Shown here: positions 43,471-54,651 of the stretch, piece after piece
Position numbering within the stretch: the first letter of the stretch is position 1
Layout of the letters: each line of letters begins with the position of its first letter
From: Arthrobacter sp. B1805
GTDB lineage: Bacteria > Actinomycetota > Actinomycetes > Actinomycetales > Micrococcaceae
NCBI RefSeq assembly: GCF_002929745.1
Contig: NZ_PJIQ01000010.1
Coordinates: forward strand, 1 to 64,000
Direction: 5' to 3'
Length of the DNA: 64,000 nucleotides
Notes under the pieces: generated by a model
What the model was told of the DNA's origin: nothing
The model's input: only the letters and a program-made list of their open reading frames with translations
Database searches by the model: none
Position numbers and translations under genes: made by a program

Positions 43471-45257
43471 GCTCACTGGACCGCAAGCACAAGGGCGGAT
43501 CCGCCGGAGAAACAGCACTGCTGGCCCTGCTCGTCGCCGCCCTCCTCGGCGTCCCCGCCGCCCTGTACGGGCTCAACACGCTCGGCCACCAGCTGGCACC
43601 ACGGCCCGAGGGGATCCCCGCTGACTTTTGGGCACGGGCGCTGGGAACCTTCACCGGTGCCTTGCCGTGGCGCAGCACGGAATTCACCCTCCTAGCCGCG
43701 GTCGGCATCCTGCTGTGTGCACTGTTTGTTCTCTTCGTCGCCCGGAGCATTCGCAAAGGGACCAAGGCCGTCAAACACGATCGAGCCGCGATACGCATGG
43801 CCTCCCTTCGAGACGTCGGCCCCTTCACGGAGAAGCAGGTCCGCGCCAAAGCGGCCCGTTTCGGCGTCGAGACTCCCGGCGTGATGATCGGGCGCATGGT
43901 CCGCGGTGGAAACACACTGTACGCATCATGGGAGGACACCCTCCTGCACATCTGGGGCACCCGCACCGGCAAAACCACCACACAGGCCGCACCATCCATC
44001 ATCGAAGCCCCCGGACCCGTCATCGCGACCTCGAACAAGCGCGACCTCTCCGACCTCACACGCGACATCCGCGCCGAAGAAGGACAGGTGTGGATCTTCG
44101 ACCCGCAAGGTGTCGCCAACGAGGAACCCACCTGGTGGTGGAACCCGCTGACCTACGTCACCGACAGCGAACGCGCCGCCGAAATGGCGAACAACTTCGC
44201 GCTCGGCTCACGCGCCGTCGAAGCGAAAGGAGGCGACGCGTACTTCGACACCGCCGGCAAGGACCTCCTCGCCGGTCTACTGCTCGCCGCCGCCGTCGGC
44301 AAACAGCCCATCGAACGCGTACACACCTGGCTATCCCGCCCAACCAACGATGAAGCCGTCCGGCTGCTCGACCAAGCCGGATGGATCAAGGAAGCCGACT
44401 CAGTCGGCGGCGTCATCGCGGCCCCCGACAAGCAGCGCGAAGGCGTCTACGGCACCGCACGGCAGATGGCGTCCTGCCTCAAGAACGAGAAGATCGCCGC
44501 CTGGGTGAACCCCACCGGCCCCGGGGACCGCAGACCCCAATTCGTCCCGGAAGACTTCGTCCGGGGAAAGAACACGCTCTACGCGCTCTCGAAGGAAGGC
44601 GCCGGCACCGCCGGACCCCTCGTCACCTCGTTGACGGTCGCTACCGCGACTGCTGCCGAAGAATACGCCGTCACCCAGCGCGGCGGCCGACTCGCCCTCC
44701 CCATGGTTTGCGTGCTGGACGAGGCGGCGAACGTCTGCCGGTGGGGGAACCTGCCCGACCTGTACAGCCACTACGGATCCCGCGGCATCGTCGTCTCCAC
44801 CTTCCTCCAGTCCTGGTCCCAAGGCGTCGACGTATGGGGCGAATCCGGCATGAAGAAACTCTTCTCCACAGCGAACGTCTTCACCTACGGCGGCAACGTA
44901 AAAGAGGAACAGTTCCTGAAAATGCTCTCAGACCTCATCGGCCAGTACCGGTACACATCCGTGTCCACCTCACGCCAAAAAGGTGGCAGCTCCAGCAGCC
45001 GTCAGGACTCCACCGACGACATCCTCTCGGTGGCCGACCTCGCCGCTCTCCCCAAGGGCAGGGCCGTGATGCTCGGATCCGGCGCCAGGTCCGTCCTGCT
45101 CCGCACCGTACCCATCAGTGAGCGTCCCTACGCCGACGAGGTCGCTGCATCAGAAGCCGCCCATAACAGCCCGCAACCAGTCACGGCAGGCGCGACGGAG
45201 CCGGCTGCTGCTGCGGCCGGTGGCTGCAATCGGTGGTCCGCGATGGTGGGGGAGTAG
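43467..45257 (+). CDS. traG: VirD4/TraG type IV coupling protein
   Basis: 596 residues. Two N-terminal membrane helices (15-38 and 72-95), Walker A GTRTGKT at 164-170, then VIATSNKRDLSDLTRDIR, IFDPQGVA and the Walker B VCVLDEAANVCRWGNLPDLYSHYGSRGI. It links the relaxosome (TraA, 5618) to the channel. GTG start overlaps the VirB4-like stop by GTGA. The C terminus is Ala/Pro-rich and ends shortly before the DUF4913 gene. Confidence 0.93.
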   Translation: MSSLDRKHKGGSAGETALLALLVAALLGVPAALYGLNTLGHQLAPRPEGIPADFWARALGTFTGALPWRSTEFTLLAAVGILLCALFVLFVARSIRKGTKAVKHDRAAIRMASLRDVGPFTEKQVRAKAARFGVETPGVMIGRMVRGGNTLYASWEDTLLHIWGTRTGKTTTQAAPSIIEAPGPVIATSNKRDLSDLTRDIRAEEGQVWIFDPQGVANEEPTWWWNPLTYVTDSERAAEMANNFALGSRAVEAKGGDAYFDTAGKDLLAGLLLAAAVGKQPIERVHTWLSRPTNDEAVRLLDQAGWIKEADSVGGVIAAPDKQREGVYGTARQMASCLKNEKIAAWVNPTGPGDRRPQFVPEDFVRGKNTLYALSKEGAGTAGPLVTSLTVATATAAEEYAVTQRGGRLALPMVCVLDEAANVCRWGNLPDLYSHYGSRGIVVSTFLQSWSQGVDVWGESGMKKLFSTANVFTYGGNVKEEQFLKMLSDLIGQYRYTSVSTSRQKGGSSSSRQDSTDDILSVADLAALPKGRAVMLGSGARSVLLRTVPISERPYADEVAASEAAHNSPQPVTAGATEPAAAAAGGCNRWSAMVGE

Positions 45258-45260
45258 TCG

Positions 45261-45665
45261 GTGGACATCGGCATCGCCGACGAGGCGAACAACGACGTGA
45301 CGGAGGAGGAACCGCGCCTGTACTACGCGAACGTGGAACAGTTCGTCACCCAGATGCTCGCCCAGCAATACCGCAGGCCCGTCGACCTTGCAGGCCGCGG
45401 CAACACCTTCACCTGGTGCAGCAAATGGTGGCTCCACGCCGAAGCCGTCAGCCGGCTCACCGCACTATGGCGGGCATGGGAAGCCTCACGGCTCGACCCG
45501 ACCACAGGAATGATCGTCTGGTGGCGAGACCACGCCGACGCCACCATGCGCATACTCTTCGCCCAGGACGGACCCTTCGCCGGGTGCACACCCCGCGAAC
45601 ACAAACCCACAGGCATCCCGTTACCCCTTACTCCACCGCCAGCAGGGCTATTCGACCTGGACTAG
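45261..45665 (+). CDS. DUF4913 protein
   Basis: 134 residues. LYYANVEQFVTQMLAQQYRR and RGNTFTWCSKWWLHAEAVSRLTALWRAWEASRLDP followed by MIVWWRDHADATMRILFAQDGPF are the hallmarks of DUF4913, a Trp-rich family regularly located after virD4 in actinobacterial conjugative elements. Function unknown. GTG start with GGGGGAG upstream; last gene of the transfer operon. Confidence 0.88.
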   Translation: MDIGIADEANNDVTEEEPRLYYANVEQFVTQMLAQQYRRPVDLAGRGNTFTWCSKWWLHAEAVSRLTALWRAWEASRLDPTTGMIVWWRDHADATMRILFAQDGPFAGCTPREHKPTGIPLPLTPPPAGLFDLD

Positions 45666-45673
45666 CTGAACCC

Positions 45674-45922
45674 ATGCTGCGGGTCATCCGCCTGTGGGCG
45701 GGTGGAGCCCGAAGGACAAAGCTCAAAGCCGTCCACCCTCGAGTAGTGCTGGCCACCGGGGGTGACGTTCCAGCTCAGCTCGCTGCCTTGGGCGTAACTG
45801 TTCCGGATGCTACTCCTGCCGCCTTCGTGCTGTTCACCGATCCGATCGATATGAATATAAAAACCGTGCTCAACACCCCGCGCGTCGCCGTGCGCCCACA
45901 CTGGACGGCCGACTTGTACTGA
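45674..45922 (+). CDS. Small hypothetical protein
   Basis: 82 residues, not recognised: LRVIRLWAGGARRTKLKAV, then VLATGGDVPAQLAALGVTVP. It begins 8 nt after the DUF4913 stop in good codon context, but its 3' part overlaps an antisense remnant and it may itself be a truncated gene. Confidence 0.35.
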   Translation: MLRVIRLWAGGARRTKLKAVHPRVVLATGGDVPAQLAALGVTVPDATPAAFVLFTDPIDMNIKTVLNTPRVAVRPHWTADLY

Positions 45923-45924
45923 GG

Positions 45925-46066
45925 TTATCGACATAGCATCGTGAAACCGAGCATGGGGCGGCCATTGTGGGTTGAAGAGATGAGTGCGGTTCCAATCCGC
46001 GATAAATCCTCCGACTGCGGTGGCTACAGCGATGGTGCGTAGGACAGTGCGTGCCGGTTTCATCAT
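45925..46066 (-). pseudogene. N-terminal fragment of a small membrane protein
   Basis: MMKPARTVLRTIAVATAVGG followed by FIADWNRTHLFNPQWPPHARFHDAMS resembles the start of small four-helix membrane proteins (the DWNxTHxFNPxWPPHARFH phrase is characteristic of a DUF6640-like family). Homology ends at about 45925, where the frame enters unrelated sequence. A decayed fragment. Confidence 0.55.
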
Positions 46067-46298
46067 TCATCCACCTTTTCATTATCCGAACTGCCGACGT
46101 GGGTTCTTACCGCTCCCTTAACACGACCACGATGGGCTGTATCAAGGGGCGGGCCTTTCCTCGTACATCCGTTAACAAGGTTCTGCCACATTGTTCGGGG
46201 GGTGATTTGGCCAAGAGTAGTGGATCCGTCTCCGAAGGTCTCGACCACACCAAGTGGGTCCACCTTGATATTGCCGGTGAGGCGGACCTGGTGTTTTC

Positions 46299-46799
46299 TC
46301 AGACTGAGGTGATCTCGGTGGTGGTGTGGAAGTTGCGATTCCATCGCATCAGAGGTTGTGCTTCTGCTGAGCTGACAGCTTGAATGACGTCGCCGATAAC
46401 CAGGACTTGATCGTGCACTTTGGTGGTGCTGTTTGTGGTGCACCAGTAGGTTGCCAGTGCATCTGGCAGCCATAGTGCGCCGGATGGGGACGGTTTTGCT
46501 CCCGCGCTGGTGAGTGCTGCTAGTCGCTGCTGTTGGGTGGTCGGTCCGGTGAGTTGTTTGACCAGCGGTAGATGTGCATTGGTGAGAACGGAGACAGCCC
46601 AGGGAGCGCCGGAGGTGATGGCTGGCAGGGCGGCTCGGTCCTGGCCTATCGAGATGGCCAGGGTGAAGGGGTTCACCGATGCTGTGAGGACGGAAGCGGC
46701 GATGAAGAAGTGGTCGTGGTCACCGCTGCGGACTGCGACCAGCGTGACGCCGCTGCCGTAGCGGGCGAAGGCCTCATAGTGCGAGGGATGACTACTCAT
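46299..46799 (-). CDS. Flavin reductase family protein
   Basis: 166 residues: FARYGSGVTLVAVRSGDHDHFFIAASVLTASVNPFTLAISIGQD is the FMN-binding split-barrel core of HpaC/DIM6 flavin reductases. It uses NAD(P)H to supply reduced flavin to a monooxygenase. Complete and probably functional. ATG overlaps the broken fprA stop (ATGA), so it was once translated downstream of a ferredoxin reductase; with that gene broken its expression may be reduced. No partner monooxygenase is in the window. Confidence 0.8.
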   Translation of the reverse strand: MSSHPSHYEAFARYGSGVTLVAVRSGDHDHFFIAASVLTASVNPFTLAISIGQDRAALPAITSGAPWAVSVLTNAHLPLVKQLTGPTTQQQRLAALTSAGAKPSPSGALWLPDALATYWCTTNSTTKVHDQVLVIGDVIQAVSSAEAQPLMRWNRNFHTTTEITSV

Positions 46800-47925
46800 A
46801 CTGCCACCGCCTTTCCAAGAGCGAGAGCGGCCAGTTCCTCACGGTGATAGACATTGATTTTGTCGCGACCGATGTCCGCGCCGGTGTCCTTCTCATACTG
46901 ATCTACTCGCAGCCATCCTTCCCAACCGATCCTTTCCGCCGATGTGGTGGAAAGAACCCTCTCGAGTGGGTCGCCGTTTGGGGGCGCGACGTGGTTCGAA
47001 GGCGATGCGTCTGTCTGGGCGATATTCGCCATCAGTTGGATTGACTGTCCCTTTACGGTTCTGCGTTGAGAATCGAACGGGACCCCGGGTATTGGTGAAC
47101 TGGCGTACCCGACCGCGCGGTAAACCTGTCCGACTGGGTAGTGGCGCAACTCGCCTCTGCTTTCAACCGTTCCGTTGACCAAATGGCGGGTGCCGTCAAC
47201 GGTGAGCCCTTCAACGTGGGTGACCTCTTCGAGGCGGGCCGGTGCTTGCATGAAGTGCAGATGGATCCGTCGGGATGCCGTTAGGGAAGGCATCTTCCGT
47301 TCTGAGAACTCCATCAGTGTTTCAGCGACCAGTTTGCGCTGCTTGGAACTGTTCATAATCTCCTTTGAGGAGCGGTCGAATACCATGTCCAAAGCATCGA
47401 CGATGATGTCAACATCGCGTACATTATCCAGTTCCCGCATTTCCATCGGAGAGAATTAAGCCTCTGCCGGACCCGGTTGGGCGAATACATGGATGTCTGT
47501 GATGCGGCTACCGCGAAGCGCCTCGTAGACGTGATCGGGAATGTCAGTTGTCAGCAGGTCATGGGCGTGCTTTGCTAACATCCGTGCCACGTCCAGCGCG
47601 ACGTTCCCAGCCCCGAGGATAGCAACATGCTCGGCGTCGAAGGACCACGGCTGCGGAACATCCGGATGCGCATCATACCACGAGACAAACCCGGAGGCAC
47701 TAACTGCCTGCTATATCGACTCCCGGAATCGGCAGTGGCACATCGGCGTTGGCCCCGGTTGCCAGAATAACCGCGTCGTATGCAGCGCGGAGGTTTTCAA
47801 CGCTAACGTAAATGTCGACGTCGACACCGGCAACCAGCCGGTGAAGATCCCGGCCGGTCCGGCGCCGACGCCGATACTGACACGGCGAGTGGTACTCACG
47901 TAAATTTCTCCATTCACCGTGGTCG
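46796..47925 (-). pseudogene. fprA: Ferredoxin-NADP reductase (FprA-like), broken
   Basis: Pieces in order: VSIGVGAGPAGIFTG (FAD loop), AAYDAVILATGANADVPLPIPGVDIAGS, FVSWYDAHPDVPQPW, VAILGAGNVALDVARMLAKHA, and FSPMEMREL to ASRRIHLHFMQAP. This is the adrenodoxin-reductase type FprA. Lesions: an internal deletion near 47850, a frameshift near 47700, an in-frame TAA at about 47459-47461, and a scrambled or deleted stretch after GVPFDSQR before GWEGWLRVDQYE. Not functional. Confidence 0.85.
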
Positions 47926-47984
47926 GCTCCCTCACCCTGCATGAGGGCGACCGCCCATCCGGTCTGTTACTGGGGTCTCTTGTT

Positions 47985-48146
47985 ACTGGGCCGGCTTCGG
48001 AGTTGCTGCCTGCTGCAAACCGGGAGGCGACGTTATCCCAGTTGACGATGTTCCAGAAGGCCTCCACATAGTCAGGCGCACGTTCTGGCAATCGAGGTAA
48101 AAGGCCTGCTCCCACATATCCAGCATCAGCAGCGGGGTAGTAGCGC
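47985..48146 (-). pseudogene. sodA: Superoxide dismutase C-terminal fragment
   Basis: TPLLMLDMWEQAFYLD then, after a frameshift near 48085, DYVEAFWNIVNWDNVASRFAAG. This is the Fe/Mn superoxide dismutase C terminus; DMWEQAFYLD contains the metal-binding Asp and the conserved Trp-Glu region. The N-terminal half is missing; the sequence joins a ferredoxin fragment on the other strand at about 48147. Confidence 0.85.
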
Positions 48147-48147
48147 C

Positions 48148-48363
48148 TGTATCGACGAATGCCCGGTGGACTGCATTTATGAGGGTGAACGCACGCTCTA
48201 TATTCATCCGGATGAATGCGTCGACTGTGGGGCCTGGGAGCCGGTCTGCCCGGTGGAGGCCATTTACTATGAAGACGACGTGCCCGATGAGTTCCAAGAC
48301 TACTGCCGGGCAAATGTGGAATTCTTCGACCAGGTCGGGGCGCCGGGAGGGCAACCAAAGTAG
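48148..48363 (+). pseudogene. fdxA: Ferredoxin FdxA fragment with lost cysteine
   Basis: ACIDECPVDCIYEGERTLYI followed by HPDECVDCGAWEPVCPVEAI matches the 7Fe/4Fe ferredoxins of Actinobacteria. The first 15 or so residues are missing, the second cluster motif reads CVDCGAWEPVCPV (Trp for the third Cys), and the C terminus is cut after APGG. It cannot hold a normal [4Fe-4S] cluster. Remnant of a redox gene set together with sodA and fprA. Confidence 0.85.
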
Positions 48364-48551
48364 GGTCGCTGTCTTTCGACCATCCCCTGGTAGCGCCCTC
48401 CCGCCCCAGACATAAGATGACTGAGGCTAGTCATGGAACCTTTGACATCGGGAGATCCATCGGAGTTCAGCGATGCTGTCCTGCTGTGCCCCGCCGGCAC
48501 GCCACGGTGCACGACGGGCGCCACTGAAAATTTGGATGGGCATTGGGCTAA

Positions 48552-48725
48552 CTCGACCTGCTTGATGTCCTCGCCACTCCCAGCCACGAGAGCTACGCCG
48601 ATCTGAAGGCCTGGGTGGGCTGGACCACCGGGCCATGGCAAGATTTCGACCCAGAACAGCTCGATATCGACTCCGTGAACAACGAACGCATGACGACACC
48701 TGCTTCTGGGTTTACGCCGTGGTAG
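48552..48725 (+). pseudogene. pRiA4b ORF-3-like protein, C-terminal fragment
   Basis: LDLLDVLATPSHESYADLKAW and WQDFDPEQLDIDSVNNE match the C-terminal repeat of plasmid pRiA4b ORF-3 proteins (usual phrase DFDPEAFDLEEVN). Traces of the preceding domain are visible back to 48430 with frame breaks. Truncated next to the IS481 remnant. Confidence 0.6.
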
Positions 48726-48749
48726 AGCATCGCTCCAAGTTGTATTGAC

Positions 48750-49535
48750 CACAGAGGTCGGTGACGGTGTGCGTGGCTGGGCGACATGAAGAAGACCTCC
48801 GGGTGGAGTGGGGCTTGTCTAGAGTCCATTTCGCACGCACGGAGGTCTTCATGTCCCTGCTCACTCCGAAGGGCCGGCTGTTATTGGCCCAGTGCGTTGT
48901 CGATGATGGTGGCCGTTGCGCCGGGCAGCAGAACGGTTCCACGTCTCGGTAACCACTGCTGCACGCTGAGCTCGCCGGTATCGCCAGCACGGATGCGCGG
49001 CGATGATGGACGCCTCCAGCCGACCACATCATTGCCCGCTTCGCACGCCGGCCAGGGCGGAGCGGCGGATTATCGGGATGCGAATCAACCGGCGTTGGGG
49101 ACCGGTCCGGATCGGGTACCACCTCGGGGTGCATCCCTCGACGGTGCACCGAGTTCTGGCACGGTACGGACTGGCCAGGCTATGTTGGCTGGACCGTGCC
49201 ACCGTCCGGGTGATCCGACGCTACGAGCACACCAAGCCGGGGGACCTGGTGCATGTGGACATCAAGAAACTCGGCCGGATCCTGACGGCGGCGGTCACCG
49301 CGCCGTCGGCAGGGGCGCCGGGACGGCAAACAAGACCCGCACCGCCGCCAACCGGCGGCCCGGCTATCACTACCTGCACAACGCGGTCGATGGCTATTCC
49401 CGGCTTTTCTACACGGAGATCCTCAGCGACGAACGCAAGACACCGCAGCAGGGTTCTGGGAACGGGCCGGAGCGTACTTTGCATCCTGCGGATCACCTGC
49501 GCAACGTGGCACAGGGCCTTGCATGGTGAAGATAT
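48750..49535 (+). mobile_element. IS481-family element, degenerate
   Basis: Starts near 48750 with TATTGACCACAGAGG, resembling IS481 ends, and holds a broken transposase. The right end is lost. An 11-bp inverted repeat GAAGACCTCCG / CGGAGGTCTTC (48791-48801 and 48840-48850) precedes the transposase start. Confidence 0.7.
48851..49530 (+). pseudogene. IS481 transposase, frameshifted and truncated
   Basis: SLLTPKGRLLLAQCVVDDG, RWGPVRIGYHLGVHPSTVHR, GDLVHVDIKKLGR (first catalytic Asp), GYHYLHNAVDGYSRLFYTEIL (second Asp) are found in three frames. Frameshifts lie near 48905, 48960, 49300 and 49440, and the final catalytic Glu region is missing. Inactive. Confidence 0.88.
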
Positions 49536-50253
49536 GTAGCAACGTTCAGCAGCATTTGCGTTCACCTCGTGCAGTACCCCCGCTTCCGCTGTCGACGGTG
49601 AAGCACGCCGCATCAGGGTTAGCGCCGCGCAAGCATAACTTCTGCTCTGCAGAGTAATAAAAAAAAGTTCTATGAAAATCTCCGGAGATATTCTGTTAGG
49701 CAGAGAACTCGCTGGTAGACTTGGTACAAAGGAACACGAAGCCGTGAGAAGGAGGAGTTGCTGATGCTGTCCGGTCAATGGGCATGCCCGTGAGCAAGCT
49801 ATCAATCCTGCTGCTCTGTAGAGGTCCGAGAGGGCGCTGCCTGAAGTGCAGTCGTAATCTTCTGGACCGTCTTCCGTCCCAGCTGAACTGCGCTTCATGG
49901 CAAATCACGCGACCACGGTCGATGTTGTAACGCATTCCACCGCTGTTGTAGGCAACGACACTTGTTCAACGGCATATCCGTCGGATAACTGGCGCACATA
50001 AAATTCATGTACCGCTCCCGGACTTTCGGTGAAATAGGACGATTCCAGGCCTTAGAGGTCGTGCTGTACGCATTGGGCGTTCTTGCCGCCGGTTATGTTC
50101 CCTCCGCCTGCCAGCCCTCAGGTCCATTCTCACAGGGGATGCCGACTTCGTCCGCTCCGGCCCTGCCTGACCTTAGCCAGTCTTGGTAGCAACTTGCGCA
50201 GTTTGGATCTCCTTGAAAGCGAATGACTTTGATCCCCAACCAGAGAAAGAATT
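49536..50253. other. Lower-GC upstream region of the aromatic island
   Basis: About 700 nt without a supported gene, of lower GC than the flanks. A short frame at 49672 (MKISGDILLGRELAGR) may be a truncated gene start. The segment holds two palindromes (49640-49654 and 49678-49689) and probably the promoter for the aldehyde dehydrogenase. Confidence 0.5.
49640..49689 (+). promoter_or_regulatory. Two palindromes, candidate IclR-type sites
   Basis: TTCTGCTCTGCAGAG (49640-49654) nearly repeats the palindrome at 11489-11503. ATCTCCGGAGAT (49678-49689) is a perfect 12-bp palindrome with the same TCCGGA-type core as 59665-59679. An IclR gene lies 10 kb away in the same island. Confidence 0.4.
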
Positions 50254-51708
50254 ATGAACCTGCAGGACATAAGTGCTAGAGCTTGGAACGTTCTTGTCGA
50301 TGGCGAGGCACTTCCAGTTACCAAGAGCTATGAAATCGAGGATCCGTCTACAGGCCGGAGTCTTGCCAGCATCCCTGATTGTTCAGCGGACGACATTGAT
50401 CGGGCGGTTCAAGCAGCGAAGACAGCGCAGCCAGATTGGGCTGGGTTGCCTCCACGCCAACGGGCGGTTACGCTGCGTGCGCTTGCCGCGCACGTGAAGG
50501 CTCATCGTGAGGAATTGGCGACCCTCGACGCTATTGACGGGGGCTTCACACTAGAGATGATGCGTCGCGACATCGATGGGGCTTTGGAGCTCATCGACAT
50601 TTTCGCGGACATGGCCTTGGAACTAGGTGGAAGGACCATACCCGCAAGCGAGAACCTGCATTACACGACCCATGAACCTTTTGGAGTTGTAGCGCGTATC
50701 GGGGCTTTCAACCATCCCATTTTCTTTGCCCTGTCGAAAATCGCAGCACCCCTTATGGCGGGCAATGCTGTGATCTTGAAAGCCCCAGACCAGGCTCCGC
50801 TCTCATCACTAAGGCTTGCCGAAATCGCGGCCGAAGTACTCCCGAAAAATCTCCTCATAACCATTTCTGGGCGAGGATCCGTCGCAGGACGGGCGATCGT
50901 GAGGCACCCAGACATCCGCCGGATCGGGTTCATCGGTTCAACGGAAACGGGACGGATGATTCAGCGCGACGCTGCAGAAATAGGTGTGAAGCACATTTCT
51001 TTGGAACTCGGAGGAAAGAACGCTCAGATCGTTTTCGCCGATGCCGACATCGAAAAAGCCGCCCAGGGCGCGGTCATGGGGATGAACTTCACCTGGACAG
51101 CCGGACAGAGCTGTGGATCGACCAGCCGCCTACTCGTGCATTCCTCCATCGCCGCCGAGCTCACCGCGCGGGTGTGCGAACTAGTCGGGGACATCAAAGT
51201 GGGCCACCCCTTGGATGAATCCACTCAAATGGGACCGCTGGTCTCCGAAGCCCAGTACCGAAAATCCGAACAGGCAATCAGCAAAGCGACGACCGAAGGG
51301 GCCAGAATTGTTACCGGCGGGGGTAGGCCGACAACCGTCGGCAATTCAGGCTGGTACATCGCGCCAACCGTCTTGGTCGACGTAGCCCCTGGCTCCTACA
51401 TTGAACAAACTGAGATCTTCGGCCCGATCCTGTCAGTCATTCAGTTCGACTCAGACGAAGAAGCCCTACAGATCGCCAATGGCGTTGAATACGGGCTCAC
51501 CGCAACAGTATGGAGCTCGAATATCACACGTGCTTTAACCACCGCCAACAAGGTCGAAGCAGGATACGTCGTCGTCAACGGCGGCAGCCGCCACTATTGG
51601 GGACTGCCCTTCGGCGGCGTAAAATCCTCCGGCGTCGGTCGGGAAGAATCGCTCGAAGAACTGCTCTCCTACGCTGAAATAAAAACAACAACCGTACTCC
51701 TCACGTAA
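50254..51708 (+). CDS. Aldehyde dehydrogenase, aromatic-aldehyde type
   Basis: 484 residues of the NAD(P)+ aldehyde dehydrogenase superfamily. [19 protein letters not shown] and [16 protein letters not shown] bind the cofactor, Glu251 is in SLELGGKN, and the catalytic Cys287 is in GQSCGS. Closest in style to vanillin/benzaldehyde and betaine-aldehyde dehydrogenases. Given the neighbours, it may oxidise an aromatic aldehyde such as vanillin or protocatechualdehyde to the acid; that is inference. First of three plus-strand genes facing the lig operon. Confidence 0.88.
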   Translation: MNLQDISARAWNVLVDGEALPVTKSYEIEDPSTGRSLASIPDCSADDIDRAVQAAKTAQPDWAGLPPRQRAVTLRALAAHVKAHREELATLDAIDGGFTLEMMRRDIDGALELIDIFADMALELGGRTIPASENLHYTTHEPFGVVARIGAFNHPIFFALSKIAAPLMAGNAVILKAPDQAPLSSLRLAEIAAEVLPKNLLITISGRGSVAGRAIVRHPDIRRIGFIGSTETGRMIQRDAAEIGVKHISLELGGKNAQIVFADADIEKAAQGAVMGMNFTWTAGQSCGSTSRLLVHSSIAAELTARVCELVGDIKVGHPLDESTQMGPLVSEAQYRKSEQAISKATTEGARIVTGGGRPTTVGNSGWYIAPTVLVDVAPGSYIEQTEIFGPILSVIQFDSDEEALQIANGVEYGLTATVWSSNITRALTTANKVEAGYVVVNGGSRHYWGLPFGGVKSSGVGREESLEELLSYAEIKTTTVLLT

Positions 51709-51902
51709 CCCCAACCACCACAACAACACGGCTTACCTAGTCAGCATCAGAGGAGGCCATCATCGATGGCCGATGGTGACTGCGAAGTTGGAAAGGCGTA
51801 GATTCCTGCGGTGAAGTGTGTTCCCTCTTCGGCCGGGCGGTGGAATCCGACAGAATTGTAAGCAGTAGACCGGAGAAAGTTTCTGCAACCGAAAGGGTTC
51901 CT

Positions 51903-52907
<1,005 letters not shown>

Positions 52908-52911
52908 GGTC

Positions 52912-53691
52912 ATGGCAGCGCGTCCCAACATCACCATCATCGGTAAAAAGGGGGCCGGATCCCAGATTACCAATGGGCTCACGGAGGCCGGATACACGGT
53001 CAGCCTGTTCGATCCCGCTTCAAAGGGACCTGCCGATGGCCTGGAGCTGGCTGTGTCAAATGCCGACTTGGTCTTCGCCCTCGGTTCTTCGGCAGGTCCA
53101 TCAAGAATCGCGGAGCGGCTTGTCGCCCTACTAAGGGAAGATGCGCTCTATGCGGATTTGAGCACCGGTACACCCGCAACCAAAAGGCAGCTCGCGGCAC
53201 TCTTTCCCGATGGTATGTTTGCAGACGCGGTCATCGTGCAGCAGGATCCCGTGTCGGCCGATGGGCTCATTATGGACCTCGCCGGTCCCGCAGCCAGGCG
53301 GATGATAGAGCTACTCGAACCGTCTGGGCTGACCCTCAGGTATGTTTCCGAGGTACCGGGTGAAGCAACGGCGCGTAATCTCATCCGCAGTCTGCTGGCC
53401 AAAGGAATTGCCGCTGCTGTCATTGACTGTTTGTGGGCGGCCGAAAGCATGGGCATGCAGAGTTGGGCTTACCAGCAAATACTGGAAGAGTTCGAAGGCG
53501 GCTCAGCGGAGAGAGCCCAGCAGCACCTGTCCGGTACCGCTGAGCATATTAAGCGCCGCCAGATTGAAATCATGGATGTTGTAGCCATGCTCAACGAGTC
53601 CGGGTATGAGAGCACCATGCTTCCCGGGATCGAGTTCAACTACGGGCGCATCCTGCACGGAAAGAAGATTCCGTTCAGCAAGCGCCCGTAG
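52912..53691 (+). CDS. NAD-binding dehydrogenase with DUF1932 domain
   Basis: 259 residues. An N-terminal Rossmann domain (NITIIGKKGAGSQITNGLTEAGYTVSLFDP, with GKKGAG in place of the usual GxGxxG) is followed by a DUF1932 all-alpha domain (ARNLIRSLLAKGIAAAVIDCLWAAESMG). This is a relative of 6-phosphogluconate and 3-hydroxyisobutyrate dehydrogenases. Substrate unknown; perhaps a hydroxy-acid intermediate. It ends 9 nt before the convergent ligC stop. Confidence 0.8.
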   Translation: MAARPNITIIGKKGAGSQITNGLTEAGYTVSLFDPASKGPADGLELAVSNADLVFALGSSAGPSRIAERLVALLREDALYADLSTGTPATKRQLAALFPDGMFADAVIVQQDPVSADGLIMDLAGPAARRMIELLEPSGLTLRYVSEVPGEATARNLIRSLLAKGIAAAVIDCLWAAESMGMQSWAYQQILEEFEGGSAERAQQHLSGTAEHIKRRQIEIMDVVAMLNESGYESTMLPGIEFNYGRILHGKKIPFSKRP

Positions 53692-53700
53692 TCCGGCGTT

Positions 53701-54651
53701 CTAGTACTCAAGCTGCTGCTGCAGGGCGTCGAGCACCACATAACAGGGTAGAACCTGTGCAACGCTCGAGTTAGGCTCGCGCTGTTCCTGGATGGCGGCC
53801 ACGAACTCGCGGTCCTGTAGCTCGATGCCGTTCATCGATACCGCGACCTTGGAGACGTCGATGGCTGTTTCTTTGCCGTCAACGAGATCGTCATACCGGG
53901 CGATGTACGTGCCGGTGTCCCCGATGTAGCGGAAAAAGGTCCCGATGGGGCCGTCGTTGTTGAAAGACAGCGAGAGCGTGCAAATTTTGCCCTTCTCGCT
54001 CTGCAGCTGGATAGACATGTCCATTGCTATGCCAAGTTCAGGATGCTTCGGCCCCTGAACGGCATTGGCCTTTACGATCGTCTCGCCCGTCTGGTACTGG
54101 AACAGGTCGACCGTGTGGGCGGCATGGTGCCACAGCAAATGGTCTGTCCAGGACCGGGCTTGGCCTAAGGCATTGGTGTTGGTCCGACGGAAAAAATACG
54201 TCTGCACATCCATTTGTTGGATGGAAAACTCGCCCGTCTTGATCCGGTTATGGATGTACTGGTGTGACGGGTTGAAACGCCGGGTGTGGCCGGCCATCGC
54301 GATGAGGCCTGTTTCCTTCTGGGCCTCTACGATCTCCTGTACGCCGGCCAGTGAGTCTCCCATAGGGATTTCCACCATGACATTTTTACCCGCGCGTAGA
54401 GCTTCCAGGGTCTGAGCGTGGTGCATCTGAGTGGGAGTAGCGAGGATGACACCGTCGAGGTCATCCTGATCCAACAGCTCGGAGTAGCTGCTGAAGGCGC
54501 CTTCCGCCCCGTACTTATCGGCTACCTCCTTGGCTTTTTCCAGCGTGCTGTGGGCAACATACTGAATTTTGGCGTCAGGAATCTGAGTGATGGCATCAAG
54601 GTGCTTATGGCCGAAGGCACCCAGACCTACGACTGCGAGCTTGACGGTCAT
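53701..54651 (-). CDS. ligC: 4-carboxy-2-hydroxymuconate-6-semialdehyde dehydrogenase
   Basis: 316 residues, Gfo/Idh/MocA fold: NADP loop VGLGAFGHKH, then ILATPTQMHHAQTLEALRAGKNVMVE, and the LigC-typical block WTDHLLWHHAAHTVDLFQYQTGE. It oxidises the hemiacetal of the PCA ring-cleavage product to 2-pyrone-4,6-dicarboxylate. Last gene of the lig operon, overlapping ligB by 4 nt. Full length (Sphingobium LigC is about the same size). Confidence 0.93.
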   Translation of the reverse strand: MTVKLAVVGLGAFGHKHLDAITQIPDAKIQYVAHSTLEKAKEVADKYGAEGAFSSYSELLDQDDLDGVILATPTQMHHAQTLEALRAGKNVMVEIPMGDSLAGVQEIVEAQKETGLIAMAGHTRRFNPSHQYIHNRIKTGEFSIQQMDVQTYFFRRTNTNALGQARSWTDHLLWHHAAHTVDLFQYQTGETIVKANAVQGPKHPELGIAMDMSIQLQSEKGKICTLSLSFNNDGPIGTFFRYIGDTGTYIARYDDLVDGKETAIDVSKVAVSMNGIELQDREFVAAIQEQREPNSSVAQVLPCYVVLDALQQQLEY

